Source of the DNA: Collinsella aerofaciens
Lineage (GTDB): Bacteria > Actinomycetota > Coriobacteriia > Coriobacteriales > Coriobacteriaceae
Length of the DNA stretch: 62,079 bases
NCBI RefSeq assembly: GCF_028209625.1
Contig: NZ_JAQLDU010000003.1
Span: 104,212 to 166,290, forward strand
Direction: 5' to 3'
Made by a program: the position numbers and the translations under genes. Shown here one piece after another: positions 33,349 through 45,191 of the stretch. Under the pieces are notes generated by a model. That model was not told the origin of the DNA. It saw only the letters and a list, made by a program, of their open reading frames with translations, and searched no databases. The number at the start of each line of letters is the position of its first letter. The stretch's first letter is position 1.

Positions 33349-34131
33349 TTAACGGGCGCAGGGCATGCCGGCGCTCAGATGATTGATAAGACTTGCCTGG
33401 TAGGCGGCGCCAAAGCCGTTGTCGATGTTGACGACCGAAACGCCGCTGGCGCAGGAGTTGAGCATGGCGAGCAGTGCGGCCACGCCGCCAAAGCTCGCGC
33501 CATAGCCCACGCTGGTGGGGACGGCGATGACCGGACAGCTCACCAGGCCGCCGATGACGCTCGCAAGGGCGCCTTCCATGCCGGCGATGGCGATGACCAC
33601 CTGTGCCTGGGCAAGTTCCTCGGCATGAGCGAGCAGGCGGTGCAGGCCGGCGACACCTACGTCGTAGAGGCGGTCGACCTCGTTGCCATAGAATTCGGCC
33701 GTCAACGCGGCTTCTTCGGCGACGGGTAAGTCGCTCGTGCCGGCGCAGGCGACAACGATGCGCCCGTTGCCGGTGGGGGAGGGCTTGCCGCCCACGAGGG
33801 CGAGCTGGGCGTCCGGGACATATCCCAGGTTGATGTCGTTTCCGAGAAGCTCCGAGGTGTGGGCTGCCTTTTCGGAGTTCAGACGCGTGATCAGGATGCG
33901 CTCCTGGCCGGCATCGCGTAGCGCTTCGATAATGGCGGCAATCTGCTCGGCGGTTTTACCGGCACCGTAGACAACCTCGCCGGCCCCCTGGCGTACCCCG
34001 CGCGAAAGATCGAGTTGCGCAAAGCCCAGATCGGCGGTCGGCGCTGTCTGGATGCGCGCGAGGGCGGCGGCCGGTGTGACTGTTCCGCCGGCAACATCGC
34101 TCAGCAACTGCTCAAGATCTCGCTTATCCAT
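33349..34131 (-). CDS. larB: Pyridinium-3,5-biscarboxylic acid mononucleotide synthase LarB
   Basis: A 260-residue AIR-carboxylase-like enzyme that carboxylates and hydrolyses NaAD, the first step of nickel-pincer cofactor synthesis. Visible are RQGAGEVVYGAGKTAEQI, ACAGTSDLPVAEEA, VAGLHRLL, VIAIAGMEGALASVIGGLV, AVPTSVGYGASFGGVAALLAML and VNIDNGFGAAYQA, all standard for LarB. ATG 34131 follows GAAGGGA. It is first in the larB-larC-tetR operon, 10 bases before larC, with an operator-like palindrome over its promoter. Confidence 0.92.
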   Translation of the reverse strand: MDKRDLEQLLSDVAGGTVTPAAALARIQTAPTADLGFAQLDLSRGVRQGAGEVVYGAGKTAEQIAAIIEALRDAGQERILITRLNSEKAAHTSELLGNDINLGYVPDAQLALVGGKPSPTGNGRIVVACAGTSDLPVAEEAALTAEFYGNEVDRLYDVGVAGLHRLLAHAEELAQAQVVIAIAGMEGALASVIGGLVSCPVIAVPTSVGYGASFGGVAALLAMLNSCASGVSVVNIDNGFGAAYQASLINHLSAGMPCAR

Positions 34132-34154
34132 ATATGTTCCCTTCGACGGTGCAA

Positions 34155-34209
34155 AGTCTAGCACTCAAAAGGGAGTTTCCGAACATTAGAACAAAATTGT
34201 TCGGAAACT
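34155..34209 (-). promoter_or_regulatory. larB promoter with overlapping palindromic operator
   Basis: On the minus strand TTCGGA and TAGACT (34178-34183 and 34155-34160 in plus coordinates) are spaced by 17 bp. A perfect 12-bp inverted repeat, AGTTTCCGAACA at 34174-34185 with its complement at 34198-34209, covers the -35 box; a second nested palindrome GAACAA-AA-TTGTTC shares one arm. Candidate site for the TetR regulator of this operon. Confidence 0.6.
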
Positions 34210-34247
34210 AGACATAGAGGATTTAATTCTGTTGTTAGATGGATCGG

Positions 34248-34883
34248 CTAGTCGCGCAGGATGATGTCCATGGCGAGCATGAGATTGCGCTCGTCGATGG
34301 CAAACGGAGCGGCCTCGCGCGTCTTGGGCTTGGCGCAAAACGCGATGCCCGTGCCCGCGGCCTGGATCATGGGTATGTCGTTGGCGCCGTCGCCGATCGC
34401 GACGGTATGGGCCATGTCGACACCGCACTCAACGGCCCAATCCAGCAGCTGGATAAGCTTGGACTCCTTGGTCACGATGTCTGCCGCCAGCTTACCGGTG
34501 AGCTTGCCGCCTACGACCTCCAGGCGGTTGGCCAGGCAAAAGTCGATGCCCGCGGCGGCCACGATCTTATCGGCGACCTCGTGGAAACCGCCGCTTACCA
34601 CGCCGACCTTCCAGCCCTTGCTGTGCGCCGAGCGCACAAGCTCCAGCGCGCCGGGGGTAAACGTCACGTGCTCAAAGGTGCGCTCGAACACGCTCTCGTC
34701 CAGGCCGGCGAGCAGCCCCACGCGCTCCTCGAGTGCCTGCTTAAAGTCGAGCTCGCCGCGCATCGCACGTTCGGTAATTTGCGCCACCTGCTCGCCTACG
34801 CCTGCCTCCTCGCCCAAAAGGTCGATGACCTCCTGGTTGATGAGGGTGGAGTCGATATCCATAACGATGAGGCGTGCAGTCAT
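34248..34883 (-). CDS. serB: Phosphoserine phosphatase SerB
   Basis: A 211-residue HAD-superfamily phosphatase for the last step of serine synthesis. Motif I is VMDIDSTLI (Asp9, Asp11), motif II GVVSGGFHEVADKI, motif III KESKLIQLL and motif IV VAIGDGANDIPMIQAAGTGIAF. A cap region of helices lies at about 17-70. ATG 34883 follows GGAAAGG; the longer frame to 34952 has none. It lacks the N-terminal ACT domains of some SerB proteins. Divergent from aspS, with both promoters in the 256-base gap. Confidence 0.92.
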   Translation of the reverse strand: MTARLIVMDIDSTLINQEVIDLLGEEAGVGEQVAQITERAMRGELDFKQALEERVGLLAGLDESVFERTFEHVTFTPGALELVRSAHSKGWKVGVVSGGFHEVADKIVAAAGIDFCLANRLEVVGGKLTGKLAADIVTKESKLIQLLDWAVECGVDMAHTVAIGDGANDIPMIQAAGTGIAFCAKPKTREAAPFAIDERNLMLAMDIILRD

Positions 34884-35139
34884 GGCGGGCCTTTCCGAGT
34901 GCAGTTGTATTGGGGCACATTGTCGCACGCCGCACGCCTGGGCGACGGCCACGGTGCGTCAATTGTTTCGTCTCCGTCAAGTCTTTGGGCAAGAGCTACT
35001 TTTTCGTGGCACATCGACGCGGGTGAGATAAGATAGAACGCCATGTCCGGCTGCGCGGTTTACGCAGGCTGGGCAAATCTGTACGACGCCGCCCGGAACG
35101 ACACGGGGCGGCACAGATCCATAAAGGAGGATCACTGGT

Positions 35140-36927
35140 ATGAGCCAGACCCGTCCCATTGACGAGCATTCCATGCACACCCGTACTTGTGGCGAGCTTC
35201 GCTTCGAGAACGTGGGCGAAGAGGTCACCCTCACCGGTTGGGTGAGCCGTCGCCGCGACCACGGCGGCCTTATCTTCTGCGACCTTCGCGACCGCGAGGG
35301 CATCACGCAGCTCACCTTCGACCCCGAGCACTCCGACGGCGATGCCTTTAAGATCGCCGAGACCATGCGTCCCGAGTGGCCCATCAAGATCCACGGCGTC
35401 GTGCGCGCTCGTGGCGAGGAGACCACCAACACCAAGCTCGCGACCGGCGAGATCGAGGTCCTGACCGACCACGCCGAGGTGCTCAACACGTCCGTCACCC
35501 CGCCGTTCCAGATCGAGGACGGCATCGAGACCAGCGAGGACACCCGTCTGCGCTATCGCTATCTGGACCTCCGTCGTCCCGAGATGATGGCCAACCTGCG
35601 TCTGCGCTCCGACTTCACCTTCGCCATTCGCGAGGCGCTGCACAACCGTGAGTTCATGGAGGTCGAGACGCCCTCCCTGTTCAAGTCCACGCCCGAGGGC
35701 GCCCGCGACTTCATCGTCCCCAGCCGCATCCAGCCGGGCAACTTCTACGCCCTGCCGCAGTCCCCGCAGCTCCTGAAGCAGCTGCTTATGGTCGGTGGCG
35801 TCGAGCGCTACTATCAGGTTGCCAAGTGCTTCCGCGACGAGGACCTGCGTGCCGACCGTCAGCCCGAGTTCACCCAGGTCGATATCGAGATGTCCTTTGT
35901 GGACCAGAACGACGTCATGAGCGCACTCGAAGAGGTCCTGTCCGATGCCTTCGGCCGCATGGGCGTCGAGATGCCCACGCCGCTGCGTCGCATGGACTAT
36001 TGGGAAGCCATGGACACCTATGGCTCCGACAAGCCCGATACCCGCTACGGCATGCACCTGGTCGACCTGACCGACATCTTTGCCAACTCCAAGTTCAAGG
36101 TCTTCGCGACCGCCGCAAACGAGGAGGGCTCTGTCGTCAAGGCCATCAACGCCAAGGGCGCCGGTGCCTGGGCACGTGCCAAGATCGATAAGCTCGCCGG
36201 CGTGGCCTCCACGTTTGGCGCCAAGGGCCTGGCCTGGATCGCATTCCGCGAGGACGGCTCCATCAACAGCCCCATCGTCAAGTTCTTCTCGGACGAGGAG
36301 ATGGCGGCTCTGCGTGAGCGCATGAACGTCGAGCCCGGCGACCTTGTGATGTTCGCCGCCGGTCCGCGCCTGCTCTCTGACGAGATCCTGGGCGGCATGC
36401 GTTCCCACATGGCTAACGCGCTCGAGATCAAGCGCGAGGGCCACGACTTCCTGTGGGTCGTCAACTTCCCGCTGTTCCACTGGGACGAGGATCGCAAGGC
36501 CTATGCAGCCGAGCACCAGCCCTTTACCCTGCCGACCGAGACCGACATCGCCAAGATCGAGGCCGACCCGCTGGCAGCCGGTTCTTGCACCTACGACTTT
36601 GTCATGGACGGCTTTGAGGCCGGCGGCGGCGGTATGCGTATCCACAACGCCGAGATGCAGATGTCCATGCTCAAGCTCCTGGGCTTTACCGAGGAGCGCG
36701 CCGAGTCGCAGTTCGGCTTCCTTATGGAGGCGCTCAAGTTTGGTGCGCCCCCGATGGGCGGTTTCGCCCTGGGCCTGGACCGCGTGTGCATGCTGCTCAC
36801 CGGTTCCGATTCCATCCGCGACGTCATGGCGTTCCCCAAGACGGCCAGCGGCTCCGACCTCATGTCGGGCGCCCCGAGTGCCGTTTCCGGCGCCCAGCTC
36901 AAGGACGTCAGCCTGCGCCTGATGTAG
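35140..36927 (+). CDS. aspS: Aspartate--tRNA ligase
   Basis: A 595-residue class IIb synthetase of the bacterial type. The N-terminal OB-fold anticodon domain (TGWVSRRRDHGGLIFCDLRDREG) is followed by motif 1 region, QSPQLLKQLLMVGGVERYYQVAKCFRDEDLRADRQPEFTQ-type motif 2, the bacterial GAD insertion (about 285-410) and motif 3 FGAPPMGGFALGLDRVCMLL. The ATG follows AAAGGAGGATCACTGGT. Whether it is discriminating or also charges tRNA-Asn cannot be settled here. Terminated by a strong hairpin. Confidence 0.96.
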   Translation: MSQTRPIDEHSMHTRTCGELRFENVGEEVTLTGWVSRRRDHGGLIFCDLRDREGITQLTFDPEHSDGDAFKIAETMRPEWPIKIHGVVRARGEETTNTKLATGEIEVLTDHAEVLNTSVTPPFQIEDGIETSEDTRLRYRYLDLRRPEMMANLRLRSDFTFAIREALHNREFMEVETPSLFKSTPEGARDFIVPSRIQPGNFYALPQSPQLLKQLLMVGGVERYYQVAKCFRDEDLRADRQPEFTQVDIEMSFVDQNDVMSALEEVLSDAFGRMGVEMPTPLRRMDYWEAMDTYGSDKPDTRYGMHLVDLTDIFANSKFKVFATAANEEGSVVKAINAKGAGAWARAKIDKLAGVASTFGAKGLAWIAFREDGSINSPIVKFFSDEEMAALRERMNVEPGDLVMFAAGPRLLSDEILGGMRSHMANALEIKREGHDFLWVVNFPLFHWDEDRKAYAAEHQPFTLPTETDIAKIEADPLAAGSCTYDFVMDGFEAGGGGMRIHNAEMQMSMLKLLGFTEERAESQFGFLMEALKFGAPPMGGFALGLDRVCMLLTGSDSIRDVMAFPKTASGSDLMSGAPSAVSGAQLKDVSLRLM

Positions 36928-36950
36928 GCGAGCGGCTACATAGTGCCTGT

Positions 36951-36986
36951 AACGAGGGAAGGACACGTGCCTTCCCTCGTTTTTTA
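36951..36986 (+). terminator. Terminator of aspS
   Basis: Perfect 12-bp stem AACGAGGGAAGG/CCTTCCCTCGTT with a 7-base loop and a run of Ts. Confidence 0.93.
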
Positions 36987-37014
36987 TACGCCGAGATTGT
37001 GAGGGCATGGGATG

Positions 37015-37226
37015 ACCGGGCGTTGCGGAAAGTGCGTCCCGGAATCTGCGTCCAGAACGGGTCGTGCTTTCCCAAAGGGGGTCCTCTGGGAAAGCGCGAC
37101 CCAGAATTCGGCAAAATAATGGGACACAGTTTCCGCTTGAGCGGTATAACGGAAACTGTGCCCCAGAATGAGCGCTCAAAACGGGGCAGGCTTTCCGCAA
37201 CAACTGTCTGGCGAAAAGCCCGGCCC
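37015..37226. repeat. Tandem array of degenerate hairpins
   Basis: At least three hairpins follow one another: 37059-37074 with 37087-37102 (15 of 16), 37121-37135 with 37150-37164 (14 of 15), and 37183-37198 with 37210-37226 (imperfect). Each carries a TTTCC in the left arm and GAAA in the right, and two are followed by CCCAGAAT. A weaker unit lies at 37017-37043. It occupies the gap between aspS and the lacI-type gene; no gene is seen. Confidence 0.75.
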
Positions 37227-37232
37227 AGTTTC

Positions 37233-38249
37233 CTACAGCGAGTCTCTCTGAACGAGCTGCATGTGCATCACGGAGGTGGTGGGCTCGGCGCCCTTGATCA
37301 TGTCGAGCGCAATGTTGGCGGCCATGTGGCCTTCTTCGCGCAGGGGCTGGCGGACGGTCGTGAGTGCGGGGACGCAGCGCGCCGCAATCTCGTGATCGTC
37401 GAAGCCGACGACAGAAACGTCTGCCGGAACGGATAGGCCTGCCTCGTTGAGTGCGGTGATGACGCCAGCCGCGATACGGTCCGATCCGCAGAGCACGCCA
37501 TCGAAAGCAATCTCGCGCGCGAGGATCTGGTGCATGGCCTGATAGCCGTCTCCGCTGTTCCAGCCGGTATAGATAACGTTTGCGCCTGGGAGGTCTTCGC
37601 CCAGGACGGTGCGGTAGCCGCGCAGGCGGTCGACAACAGCGGGGTTGTCTTGCGGTCCCAACACGGCGACGATATCTTTGCGCCCGCGATCTTTCATAGC
37701 GAGTGCCGCAAAGCGTCCACCCTCTTCGTCGTCAGAGTAGACTGTCGAGAACACATCGCGATAGGGGTGGCCCTCGAGCTGGCCGCACAACACGGTGGGT
37801 ACGCCCAGCTCGCGCAGCACCTCGAGCAGCTCGCTGCCCTTGTAAGGGGAGACGTCGATCACGGCGTCGAACGAGCGGCGCTCAAAGTGCTCGCGTGCGC
37901 GGTTGCGCTCATGCGTAGAAGACGCCTGCAAGATAACGGGCAGATAGGACGACTCCGACAGTTCCTCGGTAATGCCGCTCAAAAATTCGCTATAGGTGGG
38001 GTCGCTGAAGAGCTCACTCAGGGGCTCGGTCACGAGCACGGCGATGATTTCCGTGCGCCCGACAGCGAGCGCTCGGCCGCGAGCGTTGGGGACAAAATTG
38101 ACTTTCTTGGCCGCCGCACGGACGCGCTTTTTGGTTTCCTCGCTAATGCGGGGCGAATCGTTGAGGGCGCGCGATGCCGTGGAGCGCGACACGCCGGCAG
38201 CTGCGGCAACCTCGGCAAGCGTAGGTGCGGTGCGAACTGGCTGGGTCAT
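37233..38249 (-). CDS. LacI-family transcriptional repressor of the beta-galactosidase operon
   Basis: A 338-residue regulator. The helix-turn-helix with hinge reads TLAEVAAAAGVSRSTASRALNDSPRISEETKKRVRAAAKKVNFVPNARGRAL (about 10-60); the rest is a periplasmic-binding-protein-like sugar domain with DAVIDVSPY, VVGFDDHEIAARCVPALTTVRQP. ATG 38249 follows CAGGAGA. It is divergent from the GH2 gene, whose promoter carries three copies of a CAACCGGTTG operator, the type of site LacI proteins bind, so it most probably represses that operon until a galactoside-derived inducer appears. Confidence 0.9.
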   Translation of the reverse strand: MTQPVRTAPTLAEVAAAAGVSRSTASRALNDSPRISEETKKRVRAAAKKVNFVPNARGRALAVGRTEIIAVLVTEPLSELFSDPTYSEFLSGITEELSESSYLPVILQASSTHERNRAREHFERRSFDAVIDVSPYKGSELLEVLRELGVPTVLCGQLEGHPYRDVFSTVYSDDEEGGRFAALAMKDRGRKDIVAVLGPQDNPAVVDRLRGYRTVLGEDLPGANVIYTGWNSGDGYQAMHQILAREIAFDGVLCGSDRIAAGVITALNEAGLSVPADVSVVGFDDHEIAARCVPALTTVRQPLREEGHMAANIALDMIKGAEPTTSVMHMQLVQRDSL

Positions 38250-38490
38250 GGCGTCTCCTGGAAAATGCGATCGATGTTGTCACTGATACGGGCTGGTGCG
38301 GATACAGCTTACTATAGTGCACCTGAACAGCGTTCATGATATCCGGAGACCGGTGTCGTTTTGCAACCAAGCCGCAATCGAATACGTCTCGTGTGGCTGA
38401 GATATCAGCGGGCGTGGCGGTTGCCTACGAGCTTAAGAACGATGTTTTGCGTTGGGTTTCGATATTCAGGGTGACATAAGTGTCGCGGTT

Positions 38491-38590
38491 GTACAACCGG
38501 TTGCACCGTTAATCCGGCCAAATCGACCGTTCAGCGGACAACCGGTTGCACAGTTTTTTGCATCGCCCGTAAGATAAGGACAACCGGTTG
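38491..38590 (+). promoter_or_regulatory. Three LacI-type operators and the beta-galactosidase promoter
   Basis: CAACCGGTTG occurs at 38494-38503, 38539-38548 and 38581-38590 (spacings 45 and 42 bp, about four helical turns). Each is followed by CAC; the first is the longer palindrome GTACAACCGGTTGCAC. A promoter TTGCAC (38546-38551) and TAAGAT (38567-38572), 18 bp apart, has the second operator on its -35 and the third over the start point. This arrangement predicts tight repression with looping. The rest of the 38250-38625 gap holds the divergent promoter of the repressor gene. Confidence 0.85.
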
Positions 38591-38610
38591 CACAAGAATC
38601 ACTACGATGA

Positions 38611-41634
<3,024 letters not shown>

Positions 41635-41637
41635 GTC

Positions 41638-42093
41638 ATGCATGTCTTTAACTCGCGCGCCGATTTCGACGCTCAGATGAAGTCTGTCAAGAAGTGGATG
41701 CGCACCGGCCAGGCGCTCGATGGTGTTGCCGACCTGCAGCACGACGTGGCGTACTCCATCGGCGACTCGTTGGTGTACTGGTGGGTGAACGCCCACGAGG
41801 CAGCTACCGCCGATCTGGTCGGTCACCGTCGCTACCATGCCGTGCTCGCCCCGCTCGATGGCGACCTGACCGTCGAGGTGGCTTCCAAGACGGATCTTAC
41901 CTGCACGCGCGCCTACAGCGATATCGACGATCGCGAGCGCTTTGAGGGTACGGGGGAGACCGTGACGATTCCCGCCGGCGGCGTTGCCGTCGTCGAGATC
42001 GACGAGGCCTACCGTGTCGTGGCCGATTCCGCGGATCCCCGCGTCGTGGTACTGCACGTGACGGTTGAAGGTTATTCCTTTCCCAACAAGTAG
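41638..42093 (+). CDS. ebgC: EbgC/YhcH-type beta-galactosidase subunit
   Basis: A 151-residue protein of the YhcH/YjgK/YiaL family (cupin-like beta barrel). Landmarks are DGVADLQHDVAYSIGDSL, HRRYHAVLAPLDGD, VASKTDLT, the central FEGTGETVTIPAGGVAVVEIDEAY and a C-terminal VVLHVTVEGYSFPNK. In Escherichia coli the homologous EbgC binds EbgA and is needed for full activity. Translation is coupled to the GH2 gene (AAGGAGG within its end). A hairpin without a T run follows at about 42128-42169. Confidence 0.87.
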   Translation: MHVFNSRADFDAQMKSVKKWMRTGQALDGVADLQHDVAYSIGDSLVYWWVNAHEAATADLVGHRRYHAVLAPLDGDLTVEVASKTDLTCTRAYSDIDDRERFEGTGETVTIPAGGVAVVEIDEAYRVVADSADPRVVVLHVTVEGYSFPNK

Positions 42094-42246
42094 TATTCGT
42101 CCGTTTGGACGTTTGCTTCGCGCCGTTAAGGGGGATGGCTTTGTTGACTCCCTTTTCCCCATTCCCCTTAGCAGGTGCGCCGTCCACGATTGCGCTTGCA
42201 GTCCGGACGGTTTTAGATGAGATATAACGGATGATTGGGAGGGCTT

Positions 42247-43709
<1,463 letters not shown>

Positions 43710-43756
43710 CGGCTAGGATTAATCTACGGCTGTGGAATAAATCGATTCCCTTTCCT

Positions 43757-43794
43757 AAGGAGGGGCCTTACGAGGCCCCTCCTTTTGTGTTTTG
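43757..43794 (+). terminator. Terminator of the transporter gene
   Basis: 11-bp perfect stem AAGGAGGGGCC/GGCCCCTCCTT with a 6-base loop and a T-rich tail. Confidence 0.9.
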
Positions 43795-43813
43795 GGGCAT
43801 GGTTTTGGACCCA

Positions 43814-44033
43814 GTGGTCAAAAAATGCCAAATATGAGTACTGTTGCAAAAGAGATGTCATATTTTTCGGCCTGTTCTGAGCAAAAACGGGCTCAAAATC
43901 AATTTATATAACCCCCTTTAAAGGGCGTTTGACGGCTTTCAACCTCTTCGAATCGCTCAAAGGAGGCAATTTGCTCTCGATTTTGCTGCTACTAAATTGG
44001 TGACAGTACTCATATTTGCCACTTTTTGCCCAC
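43814..44033. mobile_element. MITE-like element with 31-bp terminal inverted repeats
   Basis: Ends 43814-43844 and 44003-44033 are inverted repeats matching at 28 of 31 bases (core CAAATATGAGTACTGT). The 158-base interior is AT-richer than the surroundings and has no coding frame. Size, end structure and intergenic site fit a non-autonomous mobile element or a large cruciform. No target-site duplication is obvious. Confidence 0.6.
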
Positions 44034-44130
44034 GAGGTGTTCAGAGGAGCTCTCGACAAGCATCTAACGCTACAATAACTACCACGTGGCTGGGTTTGCC
44101 GGCCGAATGTGCGATGCCGTGGGAGGGGAC

Positions 44131-44379
44131 ATGGTCGAGTTTACAAAGACGATTAAAGATCCGTTGGGACTGCATGCCCGCCCGGTTGCGCTGCTCTATG
44201 ACATTATTGCCAAGCATCGTAGCAACGTATCGGTCAGCATCGGCGATCGCCATACCGACGGCCGCGATGTAATGGGGCTCATGGCTCTCTACGGCGAGTG
44301 CGGCGAGGACATCATCTTCCGCATTTCGGGCGTAGACGAGGCCTCGTGTGTCACGTCGATCAGAAACCTCTCCCTCTAA
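44131..44379 (+). CDS. HPr-family phosphocarrier protein with Asp at position 46
   Basis: An 82-residue HPr-like protein. His15 lies in the canonical GLHARPV site that accepts phosphate from enzyme I and passes it to PTS permeases. The regulatory loop reads GRDVMGLMAL, so position 46, a Ser phosphorylated by HPr kinase in Firmicutes, is Asp here. ATG 44131 follows GGGAGGGGAC; the longer frame from 44086 is not preferred. It stands alone, away from other PTS genes. Position 46 implies either a constitutive mimic of Ser46 phosphate or simple absence of that control. Confidence 0.85.
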   Translation: MVEFTKTIKDPLGLHARPVALLYDIIAKHRSNVSVSIGDRHTDGRDVMGLMALYGECGEDIIFRISGVDEASCVTSIRNLSL

Positions 44380-44388
44380 ACGCAACAA

Positions 44389-44417
44389 TGTGACAAAGGG
44401 GCTGTCCCCTTGTCACA
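44389..44417 (+). terminator. Hairpin after the HPr gene
   Basis: TGTGACAA and GGGG pair with CCCC and TTGTCACA with one bulged base; T-rich tail is weak. Probable terminator. Confidence 0.55.
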
Positions 44418-44467
44418 CCTGTTTCATATGGGAAACTTTTTCGAAAACTGAATAGGGACCCTTTCCA

Positions 44468-44521
44468 AAAAGTTAACCACGTGCTAGTTTACTGTAGCGA
44501 ACATAGACGTGGTTAACTTTT
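44468..44521. promoter_or_regulatory. 15-bp inverted repeat upstream of the feo operon
   Basis: AAAAGTTAACCACGT at 44468-44482 is matched perfectly by its complement at 44507-44521, with 24 bases between, 44 bases before feoA. It could be an operator pair or a leader hairpin for iron control. Confidence 0.5.
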
Positions 44522-44564
44522 GCTGCGTCGATGTTGAGGACGAACTGACGTTAGGAGCACACTC

Positions 44565-44807
44565 ATGTCTTGCGGACCGCAGATGCCGGCCATGCCGCTT
44601 TCGATGGTGAAAGCGGGCGAAACCGTGCACGTGTCTCGTGTAAAGGGCAATGAGGACATGAAGCATCACCTCAAGGACCTCGGCTTTGTCGAGGGCAACG
44701 AGGTTCACGTGGTGAGCTCGAGTGGCGCCAATATCATCGTCACCGTGCTCGGCGCGCGCTTTGGTATCGATTCCAAGGTCGCCATGCACATCATGACTGT
44801 CGGTTAG
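44565..44807 (+). CDS. feoA: Ferrous iron transport protein A, first copy
   Basis: An 80-residue SH3-like FeoA protein: PLSMVKAGETVHVSRVKGNEDMKHHLKDLGFVEGNEVHVV and a closing LGARFGIDSKVAMHIMTV. FeoA is a small cytoplasmic partner of the FeoB iron permease. It has a short N-terminal extension with a Cys (MSCGPQMPAM) that the second copy lacks. The ATG follows GTTAGGAGCACAC. First gene of feoA-feoA-feoB. Confidence 0.9.
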   Translation: MSCGPQMPAMPLSMVKAGETVHVSRVKGNEDMKHHLKDLGFVEGNEVHVVSSSGANIIVTVLGARFGIDSKVAMHIMTVG

Positions 44808-44846
44808 TTCGCAGCATTCCATAAAAGCTGAAAGGGGGAAAAGAAT

Positions 44847-45068
44847 ATGAAGACGTTGGGTGACGTTAAGGTGGGCGAGAGCTCTACCATCGTCAAGCTT
44901 CACGGCGAGGGCGCGCTTCGCCGTCACCTTATGGACCTGGGCCTCATCAAGGGCACTTCGTTCAAGGTCGTTAAGGTTGCACCGCTCGGAGATCCGGTCG
45001 AGATCAACGTGCGCGGCTACGAGCTTTCCATCCGCAAGGAGGAGGCTGCCGTCGTCGAGGTCCAGTAG
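44847..45068 (+). CDS. feoA: Ferrous iron transport protein A, second copy
   Basis: A 73-residue FeoA paralogue: LGDVKVGESSTIVKLHGEGALRRHLMDLGLIKGTSFKVVKVAPLGDPVEINVRGYELSIRKEEA. This copy keeps the complete canonical FeoA pattern, so it is probably the main FeoB partner; the first copy may be regulatory. The ATG follows AAAGGGGGAAAAG. A 123-base gap with an operator-like palindrome separates it from feoB. Confidence 0.92.
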   Translation: MKTLGDVKVGESSTIVKLHGEGALRRHLMDLGLIKGTSFKVVKVAPLGDPVEINVRGYELSIRKEEAAVVEVQ

Positions 45069-45096
45069 GGGCCCGCGGCAACTATTTATGCAGATA

Positions 45097-45116
45097 AAGT
45101 TAGGTTTTTCTAACTT
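45097..45116. promoter_or_regulatory. Possible metal-regulator operator before feoB
   Basis: AAGTTAG-GTTTTT-CTAACTT is a perfect 7-bp inverted repeat in an A/T context, loosely like DtxR/IdeR boxes. It suggests extra iron control between feoA and feoB. Confidence 0.45.
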
Positions 45117-45191
45117 AAATTTGCAATGTTGAAGCACATTATCCAGCCCGTGCGGAGAAAGCAGCGCGGGCACACAAGGAAGAAGGATTGA

